Below the pieces are notes generated by a model. That model was given only the letters and a program-made list of their open reading frames with translations, made no database searches and had not been told where the DNA came from. The position numbers and the translations under genes were made by a program. This document shows positions 21,132 to 31,218 of a stretch of DNA of 64,000 nt, piece after piece. Every line of letters starts with the position of its first letter. Position 1 is the first letter of the stretch. The stretch comes from Nitzschia sp. DOCU1 (lineage: Eukaryota; Bacillariophyta; Bacillariophyceae; Bacillariales; Bacillariaceae), in contig OX595995.1 in NCBI GenBank assembly GCA_951394045.1, positions 186,001-250,000 of the forward strand, in the 5' to 3' direction.

Positions 21132-23670
21132 GATTTCGTTGGATCTTGCGAGGGGATTCTTTCTGCCCAGAGATTTATTGATTCGTGCCAATGGGATCTT
21201 GTAGAGACATGACTTCAATGACTCCTATCTGGAGAGTTCGGGAACGTAGTGGCGGCCAGAAGGAGGGCCTATGATAATCATTGCCGTGGGTCTTCCTTCC
21301 GACTATTCTGTTCCGTGATTCGTTGTTCTTAATTAAGTCCCGAACGGCCACCATGCTGCCTTGCTTGCAACATGCATCATTTACAGCCGGCTACTACTAG
21401 GGGTACAGCTCACCTGCTACTAGAGAGTGAAATGCTCGATGCATCTACTTTGATTAGTCGTTTTGGGTATGTTTCGAGGTACTATATCCAACCACCAACT
21501 AGTTAATGCGCCTCCACATCCAGCGAGCAAAACATGGAGAATATATTCATCTACATCCTACTGGGGCAAGAGACCTACTAGAGTGATATTTAGCCCAGCA
21601 AATGTTGGACGTGGCTGCACCACGAGAAGAATGATCAGAAGGTCAGAAGCAAGCCAGATGAGTTCCCATGTTTCCAAAATCGACAAGGGTTCCCATTCTT
21701 CTTAGACTGGCAACAACCGTGGACATTGCTGGGTATTCCTGCTCTACAGTCGCCAGAGAATTGGAGCCTGCCACCGATCGCTTCTTGTTCGATTCCATGG
21801 CTATCTTTCTCGATCTCTTCCCACATCATCGTTGTCATTCTTCCCCGGATTTATTGAATGGCCGCTGATCTCGCATCGCCTGTCCAAAAAGAAATTGATG
21901 GCGAGGCCAAGAGAAAGGTAGCCGGTACTGGACAATTCAATTTGTATCGATGTACGACGTGCTGTTAGAGATTGGTTGTTGAAGGACTTGCCATGTAGGC
22001 GTCTGCCTTTCTTTGTTTCTTTCCTGCTAGGCGTCAGCGATGCTGCGTTGTTTATTCTTCCCATTGTTTCCATAATCGACGACGGCTTCCATACGTCTTC
22101 TACGGTCGTAAACGAACGAGTGTTGGCAGACTGGCGACAGCCCTGAACATTGCTGGGTTCCTCTTCTTGCTGAATTTGAAAATCTGCACTCGCATTCTCC
22201 CTCGTATTTCTCCTGCCCGCTTGACAAGAAAACGGGACAAAGTAGAACGCATTCATCGTCGAGCAACAACGCCAAACAAGATTTGTCATTGGAACAACTG
22301 GTGCTGAAACCAGGAGTCTTGTCCATGACGTACAATAACGTTCTTGGACTTGGTTGACGCCATGAAAATTCTGAGTGGTACAAAAGTGAATTACTGTTGC
22401 ATCGATCGACGACGAGTTGTGAAAGATTTGTTCTTCCTGCTGAGTGGAACTAGCATCTCCAGAGTCGGCAAAGCGTTGGAACTTGCCACCGAGGATAGCT
22501 TCTTGGTCGATTCCATCAGGCAGCTTCCTCAATCTCTTGCCGCAATGATGAAGATGAGCAGCCAACATCCTGGGCCCCGCGTCTCGGTGCGTCATCTGAA
22601 AATTTGACAAAACAATGCAGAAAGTAGTAGACGATCCCCGCTGTCATCAAGAAGCAACAATACCAAAGACAAGTTTCGTCAATGGAGAGACTGGCGCTGT
22701 AAACTTCAGGCTTTTCCATCTTCTAAAATTGGAACCATGAAGCATCACCATTGTCGTTCTTCCCCGGATATCTTGAATGGTGGCTGATATCAGATTGCCG
22801 GTAAAAAAAGAAGTTTTTGGTGAGATTAAGAAAATGTTCAACGACGACGAGTCGCCGTGCACGCGGCTGCTCGTTAGTGTTTCCTCCATGGTAGCGTCAG
22901 TGGTGTTGCATTGTTTTATTCTTGATGGCCTCTCCCGCCACTAGCAGTCTACACCCTAGCCAATGAGAGCTAGAGCGATATTGCACCCAACGCAGGTCGT
23001 GTCGTTCAGCACGGTGTGGACGTGGCTGCACCACGACAAGAAGGATTGAATCATCACAAGCCCGATGGATTCCCATTGTTTCCATAATCGACGACGATTT
23101 CTATCGTCGTAAACGAAGGAGTGTTGACAGACTGGCGACATCCGTGAACATTGCTGAGCTCTTCTTCTCGCAGAATTGAAAATCAGCATTCGCATTCTCT
23201 AGAGTCGCCAAAGAGAATTGGCAGACTGGTGACAAATGTGCACATTTCTGGGGTCTTCTTCTTGCTAGATTGAAAATCTGCACTCGTATTCTCTAGAGTC
23301 GCCTACGAGGGTTGACCTTGTCACCGCTTGCTTCTTGTTCGACCTTTATTATCGTGAGGTATCTGGTCTTGTCCCCGCAATGATCATGAATAGTAGTAGC
23401 GATGGGTCCCTCGCCTCATTATTTCTCCTCCCGCCGCTTGACAAGAAAACGGAACGAAGTAGAACGCATTCATCTTCGACGAACAGAAACGGCAAAGAAG
23501 ATTTATAGAGAGCGGAAGCTCATCTCGCGCCAAGTTGAGGTTGTCATCGAGCTGATGCATGCGTACTTGGATTTGCATCTGACCCATGTTCTTCTGATCG
23601 TCCTTCTCTGCAAGGGCCGACAGTCTTTGAACGAAGAGTCGTTTCTGGGGAAGCTATCAAAGTGTTTGTA
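21132..23670. repeat. Degenerate ~1-kb tandem-type repeats
   Basis: Pieces recur in order through this stretch with many substitutions and indels. One piece (GTGTTGRCAGACTGGCGACA, then AACATTGCTG and TTGAAAATC) is near 22,120 and 23,120, with variants near 21,710 and 23,225. Another (CTTGACAAGAAAACGGRACR, then AAGTAGAACGCATTCATC) is near 22,222 and 23,440. A third (GTTCTTCCCCGGATWTMTTG) is near 21,836 and 22,757. The spacing of corresponding pieces is close to 1 kb. Open frames in both strands are short and broken, so I read this as a decayed tandem array of an unknown gene or element, not as genes. Confidence 0.6.
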
Positions 23671-23712
23671 TCTTCGTAATCGTCCGCAAAATCTTCGTAA
23701 TCGTCCGCAAAA
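23671..23712. repeat. 21-bp perfect tandem repeat, two copies
   Basis: The unit TCTTCGTAATCGTCCGCAAA(A) occurs at 23,671-23,691 and again at 23,692-23,712. A 21-bp unit keeps a reading frame, but no convincing gene surrounds it. Confidence 0.85.
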
Positions 23713-24704
23713 TCGCAGAATCGGTCCATCAAACCGCGGGCACCCATAACGGCACCCCTAGTTCTTGCAATGCCGGCAGGATGTCATACTCGTTGTCGTG
23801 CGCCTACATGTCGGAAGCCGTAGGAAGATTCGAATAAGCCATGAGCCTCTGCTGATGAGTCCTGTTTGAATTCTAGTCGATCTAGAATCCAGAACCATCC
23901 CATTCACCGAGCATTAACCGTGCTAGCATCATTCATGAGCTGCTACGAGGCGTATACTGTATACCGAAACCAGGTGGGCTTCCAGCCGATCTAGAGCATC
24001 CAGTCGCGACACCGTGACGGACAATTTTAGCCCAACCAAAACAAAGAACTGAGGCTGGGGGCTGGTGGCACCATCGGATACTGCGTCGGCGCTGGCGGAA
24101 GCAAGGTCGTCGTTTTCTGCTCTGTGGTAGTTGGATAACAAGGCTATTAGTGCTTGAGAACCATTCAGATTCTCCAACCCCCCAAGCCTCTCATCACTCA
24201 TCTCCACCAAGAGATGGGTCCCTGACCCAATAACAGCAAAGATAACATCTTTGTGTTGGAACCTTGCACATGAGACAAGCGCGAGCTAGTCGATGGGATT
24301 ACCCCGATACAACATGCGCGAGGCTGCTCCGCAGATCGCGACGCACTGTCAACTTCCAAATTTACACCCGGAGATATTGGATCAATCATCCCACAGACGA
24401 TTCCAGATTTGTCGAATCGAATCCTCGCACGCCAGTAGCAGAGCCAGTCAAGAGTAGTTGCCGATCGCTCGCTCGTCCCTCTTTGAAGTTTGCTCATTGC
24501 TTGCTAAACTACCACTATCAAATGTCACTTCAGTCGAATCAAGATCGTCTTGGAACCACGTCGTCATTCGTTTTGATGGCTAAATCTTGCCATAGGTCAA
24601 CTTCATATGCTCCAAATCCAAATCGAGATTACTCGGTCGTGGGTCGTTGCCTTTATCAGAATCAACACTTCGGCATCATAAAACCAGCAGGTCTACCGAG
24701 GCCA
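23713..24704. other. No recognisable gene
   Basis: Minus-strand frames at 23,929-24,210 and 24,198-24,497 are open, adjacent and moderately protein-like, but neither shows a known domain or a clear start. They could be exons of a small unknown gene or spurious. Confidence 0.4.
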
Positions 24705-25685
24705 TCAAAACTTGTACACTTGAAATGGTAGGTACCCTAGCCCCCCAAGTATCCCCGTGACCTGATCGTTGTTGTCGCGCGGTCCACAAATAGCTTCATA
24801 AAAGAGCGGGGGTCCACAAACCATAATGAGCACATCTTCGCCGCCGTCTTCATTAGGTCCAAGATACTTTTCTAGAATGGATCGATCGATATATCCACGA
24901 GCTCCCTTCCAATCGCTCGAGGTGGGTTCTTCCGACAAGACATATTCTATCGAAAATCGATTGGGGAACTTTTGCGCCCATGAATCGAGCAATTCTTTGG
25001 CCAATATATCTTCAGACGACTTGCTCCCATAGAGTAGTACTACTTGTTGTTGGTGTTGTCCTTGGTTCTGATTATCGTCGCCCTTGCCTAATATCGCATG
25101 CAAGGCTTGAATCATGGGCGTAATCCCTGTCCCACCCGCCAACATGTAAATCTTCTTTTGCCCAAAGGGAGCCTGAACCTTGACATTGGCTGCCGCATGC
25201 CGAAACAAAATAGAATCGCCAATGTTCATGCGTGTACACAGAGTATGACTCATTTGAGACCTGACCCCATAATCCTTTACCAGCAAATCAAAGCATCCTT
25301 TCAAGGCATTGGTCGAAATGGGAGTATACGGTCGAATAACTTGCTGCGTATCGCCAGTGGTGGAGGTCTTGGCCAAGATGCAGGCACAGGTCGGCAGTTG
25401 AAGTGGCTGGTTTGTCTCTGGCAATTGAAATCGTAAGAGACTGGACGTGGGCGAGACTCGATATCGCGCAATGAGTTTCAAACCTTGCCACTCGTCCGTC
25501 AACTGACAATTTCCAGGCGGCACCAGCTTGCAGATCGGTTCCGTTTGCAGAGAATCCGGCACAAAGTGGGCCTGGGACATGATGGAAGTGCGAAACGAGG
25601 CTGAAGGCCACAGGGCCATTACCACAAGCATGGCGTGAGTGAGAGTTCGAAAGCGCTGAAGTATCAGATGAATCATTGCCATCAT
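24705..25685 (-). CDS. CYB5R: NADH-cytochrome b5 reductase-like FAD/NAD(P)H oxidoreductase
   Basis: The 326-residue single-exon protein is a ferredoxin-reductase-fold flavoenzyme. The FAD site is RPYTPIS at 118-124, with a second FAD contact region KDYGVRSQMSHTL at about 137-149. The NAD(P)H-binding loop is GGTGITP at 184-190, and the C-terminal nicotinamide motif is CGPPLFYEA at 290-298. Such enzymes pass electrons from NADH via FAD to cytochrome b5 for fatty-acid desaturation and related membrane reactions. Residues about 7-30 form a hydrophobic segment that can be a membrane anchor or signal peptide. It ends SASF, which loosely resembles the diatom plastid cleavage motif, so plastid targeting is possible but unproven. 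Start ATG at 25,685; a second in-frame ATG follows at once. The gene diverges from the threonine aldolase fragment. Confidence 0.85.
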   Translation of the reverse strand: MMAMIHLILQRFRTLTHAMLVVMALWPSASFRTSIMSQAHFVPDSLQTEPICKLVPPGNCQLTDEWQGLKLIARYRVSPTSSLLRFQLPETNQPLQLPTCACILAKTSTTGDTQQVIRPYTPISTNALKGCFDLLVKDYGVRSQMSHTLCTRMNIGDSILFRHAAANVKVQAPFGQKKIYMLAGGTGITPMIQALHAILGKGDDNQNQGQHQQQVVLLYGSKSSEDILAKELLDSWAQKFPNRFSIEYVLSEEPTSSDWKGARGYIDRSILEKYLGPNEDGGEDVLIMVCGPPLFYEAICGPRDNNDQVTGILGGLGYLPFQVYKF

Positions 25686-25888
25686 GGTCGTTCTTACAAT
25701 GAGGAAACTATGACAACAAGCAAAGCAGACAGCTCATCGTCATCGTCAAAATAGTGTTTGTGCCGAATGAGAGTACGACTTATTGTGATAATGACGTCGA
25801 TGGCGAGCATCGTGAACGTATCGACGTTTTGTCGTCTGAGACACATTTACATAACAGGGGCGAACAGAACAGAGAGAAATAATGTCGT

Positions 25889-26439
25889 ATGGGTTCGGAG
25901 CGAGGCGAGGTGTACCGGCGCACAAAAAGGCCCAAAATTCTCACACGCGCACACAAAAACATGAAAATGACCGAACTGCTTCAGCGACAACTCAATGGCC
26001 CCGACGATGTCATTGGACCGTCTAAAGGACCTAAGTCGTTAAAGCTCTTCAAGGTTCCTCATGTGGCTGCTACCGTAATCATTCCATCCATTGCCCTTGC
26101 CATGGCAACTCCCACTTCATCGTCAACCAGCAGGAACAATAATGATTTGTCCAAACCCTCCATCGTAAGTCGCCAGTAGATACTCTCCAGGAACTGGCGC
26201 GTCAATGTGAGGAACTTGGCATTTCTGACTGGGATGTCTATGGCGACTTTGACAAGTCAAATTCCTTTTTGAGACACTTTGAAGCTGAATTGGCGCAAGA
26301 ATTTGAAAAAGAAGATGCTGTCTTTGTGCCCAGTGGTGTCATGGCACAGTCCATTGCCTTGTTGATTCATGCTGATTCGAAGAAATCATCATCAATATCA
26401 TCACCACAACGAGTCAGTCTAGCCAAGGACGAATCGTGA
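25889..26439 (+). pseudogene. L-threonine aldolase N-terminal fragment
   Basis: An ORF from ATG 25,889 encodes about 96 residues with a hydrophobic, Ser/Thr-rich C-terminal part that could be a targeting region, and stops at TAG 26,177-26,179. One frame over, from about 26,180, the sequence reads as the start of a PLP-dependent threonine aldolase: DWDVYGDFDKSNSFLRHFEA, then EDAVFVPSGVMAQSIALLIH. It stops at TGA 26,437. The family normally has about 350 residues, including the PLP-binding Lys, which is missing here. A GTAAGT sits exactly at the frame break (26,164) but no acceptor gives a normal-sized intron. Most likely a truncated pseudogene; an undetected long intron is the alternative. Confidence 0.55.
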
Positions 26440-27265
26440 ACGAGTTTGAAAAATGATCTTGGGACCAATAATTAGTTCTATCCTGTTTCGGAATGCAGCC
26501 TTTCGTTAAACCTTCGGCTTGACCTCGGCCGTGTCCATCCGCAATGGTGCCAGAGGAACTCGAACCGAACATATTCGTCGTGGATGTACCGACAGCACGA
26601 CGTTCAGCCCACCATTTGTCACGTCCAAGTTGCAACCATCGAAACCGATTTGCCTTTGTGAAGATGCACATCGCTTTTGGTCGTCAAAAAGTGAGCGAAT
26701 TCAACGTCGCTGCCGGAAGAACAATTTTGGAAGAGTTGGAAAACAATGTCGACAAATCCACCTGGTTCGAAGACGTGGATGACAAGTTTTCAACTTGCAG
26801 CTCAATCCAAGCCTCCTCTCGGTCTGGATCAATATCAGAATCTACTTGTACCAGTCGCAGCGTAACACTGTGTAGAGACTCCGGCAACACACTGCGCATT
26901 CGAGACTCTTGTACTTTCGTATTCCATTTGCGATGTGGCGCTGGTGTGGTCAAAAGAACCACATCATTTGATAGTTGTGTTGCCATCTGACGCGAATGAA
27001 ACTCGTCTGCAGACCTGTCTAGGCTCAGACCAATCCACACAGAGGACACCACAGATAAGCAATCATCGCCTTGCTTCCACCAATCTGGAGTAAAATTGAC
27101 CACTGCGTTCGGATACCAACCCTCTCGGGTCAACGGTATAGACACTTAATCTTCTGCCAGACGATTCGTCGCTTATCCAAGACCGAGAAACAAAGGGGCG
27201 GGTATTCCAATCTCCAACCCCGTGCGAAGCGTTGTACGCCAAGGTTTTCTGGGATTCTCGGGGTT
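26440..27265 (-). other. Unrecognised minus-strand open frame downstream of HECT gene
   Basis: A minus frame at 27,145-26,684 (153 codons, GTG at its opening) is protein-like, with Trp-containing and acidic segments, but has no domain I recognise. An overlapping plus frame (26,544-26,990) is open too. It could be an exon of a small gene lying 3' of the HECT gene, or decayed sequence. Confidence 0.3.
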
Positions 27266-30200
27266 TTATGCCGTGTCGAAACTGCCCAGGGTCTGTCTCA
27301 TTGACGCTTCTAATTTCTCAAAGAATATTTCCTTGTTGGCGCCATAGGCCGTAGCAGGGATCTTGATGCAGTTGTCGCAGGTATGAACGACTGGAAGAAA
27401 GTCGGGATTCATTTCAGAACAGTTGAACTCGACTGCAATCTTCCATTCTGGATTTAGGTCAAGGTTGGGGAGGCATGACGAAGCGGTACAGAAATAGATA
27501 AACTTTGTGATGAAATCTTGCTCGGACTTGTCCAATTTAGCCTCATCCAACTTGTCGCGAAACAGCTCTTTCATCATGTTTTTGAATTCAGCCTGTACCC
27601 CGGAATGTTCTTGAGATTTCTCCGGTGTAAAGGCATCATCATTAAAAACGACGAAACGGAAGTCTCCCTGCTCATCAAAGACCATGTCATGCGAGATCCT
27701 AATGTTTCCGAACGCAATCTTCTCCAGAGTCCTGGTCGGAACGAACTTGAGAGCATTGCGCCATTTCACGGCTCCTACATGCACGTAAGAGAAAGCAGCA
27801 TGAATATACTGATGAAGCAGAAATCAACTCCTTTGAGCTAGGACCGTGTGACCTTACCTCCGGCGTTTAGACCGTTGCGTAGACTCGCTATTGCTGTCGA
27901 TCGGGCAATGGCGACGAAATTCTTGTCAATCGCCTGCCGTAAGATCTGCCTCTTCTCTGCAGCACAATCTTCTTGGCTGATTTTGGACTTGGTATCATCA
28001 TCTGTGGCAGAAATGTACTTCATGAGCAGGTGCTCTTTTTCATCTGGTGACTTCCGTAGTCGAAAGGTAATGGGTAAATCCAATAACTCCATGCAGTCGT
28101 TGACTAAAGCTCCCATTGGGTAAGCTGCACACTCGACATCGATTTCCCGGAGCACAACTATGCAAGTCAAGAATCAGTTAGGGACGAGCACACAAATGGC
28201 ACCTCGTGAAAAACATACCTGTCTTGAAGATATTCGGAAGGACATGCGAAGGTATGGCAATAGGGTCGACTTGAAATGCTGACTCGTTCGGTAGCGGTGT
28301 GCGTAGCATGCAATGTGCAAAAATTCTACCGACGGCCCGGAAAAAGCACTCAATCTTTTCTTGAGTCGCCTTTCGGTCCTCTACGGCAGTGAGGAAATAC
28401 TCCATGATCTCATCTTTGACGGGCAACAACAATCCGCCTTCGGATCTTTCGAACAATTTTTGGGACAAGGTTGTTGTTGACTGCATATTTGCGCGAGCAG
28501 AGACTTTGAGGCCTTCAAGCTGATACCAAACGCGATTGAAAAAGTGATGCGTTGCACCTCCTTCATCCCTGACCCTCAGACCTGATGCTGCATGGTCCTT
28601 GTCTGCTTGCCGGATCGCTCTTTCAACCGATCGCATTTCCGTATTCTTCACCTTGAGGGATAAAACAATCTGCCAACGTTGTACCACTTGACGACGTAGC
28701 TTTGCCACCATCATCTCTTTCTCGGGCGCAGTCCGCGCATTTGGCATATTCAAATTGTGAAACAAACAACCAAATGCAGTTTCAAGCTGCCGAGAATCAC
28801 CTTTTGTTTTTGAAAAAGCACGGTACCAAGCCTCCATTTGTTCGCTAAGGTCAAAGTCATCCCTGATGGCGACTGTCAGAGGCGGGGGCTCACAGAGGGA
28901 ATTCAGTCTTAAACATAAATCATTGTTGAGTTCTGCTATAGTCTGAGCCCGAAAATCATGAAAATGATCATATGCAATTCGCACAAATTCACCTTTCCAT
29001 TCCTTTTCGTCACGCTCAGCAGCAGTGTCTTCGTTGAGCGTCGATGGTAATGCCATCATTCCCATGAACAGGCTGGGTGGCGGAGTCAAGTTCAGCACTA
29101 GGCATGATACCACCCTTTTCATGTGCAGACTGCTTGAGCGGCGATTCGGCATCGGCTTCCGATGCCACGGGAATCTCGCTATCAGGATTGCATCTTCCAC
29201 TTTCATTCTGAGGATTTGATGCCTCAGCCTCGGAAGGACCTATCTTTTGCTGTTGCTCAAAAGCACTAGAGTAAATTTCAATATGCTCAATTCTCCCGCT
29301 GCTGCTATTGTCGTCGGAGTGGCTGGTAGCATTCCGCCTGTCCACAGAGCCCACAGCAGGCTCAGCTGTGCTCTCTAGTTGTGCATTGGCATCCCCAGAT
29401 GTTTGCAAAGTCCTCTGCTGCTTCCTAGCCTGATAGTTTTTATAGGCGTGTCTTCTTTTCTGATACAAGATGTTTTTGATTTGTATCTCCACTTGAGACG
29501 GTGATCTAGGAGGAAGATCGCCCTTGATTTTCTGTCGAAACTCTAGGAACCACTTTCTTCCTTCCTTGATGAGAGTCTTACGATCCTTCGCAGACGTTTC
29601 GAGTCCCTCAAGGATACCATAAAGATCGTCAATTTCCTCCGTGGACCACGTGTCGAATCTGACAGGAGTAGGTGCCATATCATTGCTTGTCGCTGCAACA
29701 TTATCACCGCTAGATGTCGTTTGCAAAGTCCTCTGCTGCTTCCTAGCCTGATAGTTTTTATAGGCGTGTCTTCTTTTCCGATACAAGATGTTTTTGATTT
29801 GTAACTCCACTTGAGACGGTGATCTAGGAGGAAGATCGCCCTTGATTTTCTGTCGAAACTCTAGGAACCACTTTCTTCCTTCCTTGATGAGAGTCTTACG
29901 ATCCTTCGCAGACGTTTCGAGTCCCTCAAGGATACCATAAAGATCGTCAATTTCCTCCGTGGACCACGTGTCGAATCTGACAGGAGTAGGTGCCATATCA
30001 TTGCTTGTCGCTGCAACATTATCACCGCTAGATGTCGTTTGCAAAGTCCTCTGCTGCTTCCTAGCCTGATAGTTTTTATAGGCGTGTCTTCTTTTCCCAT
30101 ACAAGACGTTTTTGATTTGTAACTCCACTTGAGACGGTGATCTAGGAGGAAGATCGCCCTTGATTTTCTGTCGAAACTCTAGGAACCACTTTCTTCCTTC

Positions 30201-30554
30201 CTTGATGAGAGTCTTACGATCCTTCGCAGACGTTTCGAGTCCCTCAAGGATACCATAAAGATCGTCAATTTCCTCCGTGGACCACGTGTCGAATCTGACA
30301 GGAGTAGGTGCCATATCATTGCTTGTCGCTGCAACATTATCACCGCTAGATGTCGATGGCAAAGCAATGATTTCATTATTACCCGAGTGGCTCAACGAGC
30401 AAGTCGGTGATTGCATAGCTGTAGGTCCAGCATCACGATCCGCCGGTTGTGGTAAAAGATCCTTGGCCGGCACGGGATTCTTCAAAGTGGGGGATTCGGA
30501 CTGCTTCGTACCGCGCCACGAACTTGGCTTGCAGACCAAGAAAAAGGGGACCAT
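27266..30554 (-). CDS. HECT-type E3 ubiquitin ligase with triplicated N-terminal domain
   Basis: Four exons fit together in phase: 30,554-29,131, 29,072-28,219, 28,157-27,858 and 27,774-27,266 (1,028 residues). Introns are 58, 61 and 83 nt with GT-AG ends; the first has a weak GTCTGC donor, so a frameshift there is the alternative. The N-terminal half holds three near-identical 106-residue repeats with a WSTEEIDDLY...WFLEF...RSPSQVE pattern, reminiscent of Myb/SANT helices. The C-terminal ~450 residues form a HECT domain: DEGGATHHFFNRVW, then LFERSEGGLLLP, the N-lobe segment AVGRIFAHCML, LPNIFKTVVLREID, and the C-lobe FCTASSCLP...LPVVHTCDNC. The catalytic Cys codon is at 27,379-27,377. HECT ligases take ubiquitin on this Cys and pass it to substrates. 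The repeat region may recruit substrates or DNA. Confidence 0.75.
29401..30354 (-). repeat. Three 318-bp in-frame repeats inside the HECT gene
   Basis: The unit boundary GTTTGCAAAGTCCTCTGCTG occurs at 29,401, 29,719 and 30,037, exactly 318 bp (106 codons) apart. The copies differ by only a few bases, so the triplication is recent or kept uniform by conversion. Confidence 0.95.
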
Positions 30555-31218
30555 TGTTGAAAAGCTCTTTTAGTTTGGATATGCGATCAATCCTTTTCAA
30601 TCAATGCAACTTGATATTCAGACACCAAAGAGTGGCAATGGCAATCCAAAAGGGATGTGATGTGATGAGAAAGGGATGATGATGATGGCCAAAAAAGATC
30701 TCGCAAAAAACACGTACTAGCAGATTTGTCATGACGTCATAGGGCTATTCTCGGAAGCCTTCTGTTCAATGACCATTTTGGTTTCTTCAATGCCAGGAAC
30801 AATAATTGAATTAGTTCCTTCGACCAATTTAACAGTAGCCTGGGCTTATTTTCTCGCGTGCGGTCTTTCGCGCCACGTTGTTCTAATCCAGTATCGCAAA
30901 GGCGCTTCTACTACAGCCCCTCCTTCTCTGGCAACTAATAATAGTGTAACTACCACTGTCGTAGCGACCGCTTCAAAACGCACCAGCATCTTTGCATTGC
31001 ATCTACTCTATCTTGGTGACCCTCTACTCTAACAACATACTGCTCCTGTTCTTGTGGAAGCAACATTCCAATACTGCAGAGCTACTAGCACTTTCATTGC
31101 GAGTGTTGCATACGTTTGTTTGGTGGTTAATACTCTCTCTAATCCGTCACACTACCGACTGAACGCTATTACTCCCCCCAACTTAATTCCTGAGCCTTCC
31201 AGCACTCCGTCGTCGAGA
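30555..31218. other. Divergent promoter region, no gene
   Basis: The stretch separates the HECT gene (minus) from the first Cys-motif gene (plus). An upstream plus frame is open from 31,054 but opens with GTG, so it is more likely 5' leader. Confidence 0.5.

Noticed and set aside
24330..24445. Possible tRNA (GAATCGAATCC-like T-arm near 24,415)
   Set aside because: No matching D-arm, anticodon stem or acceptor stem could be paired at the right distances.
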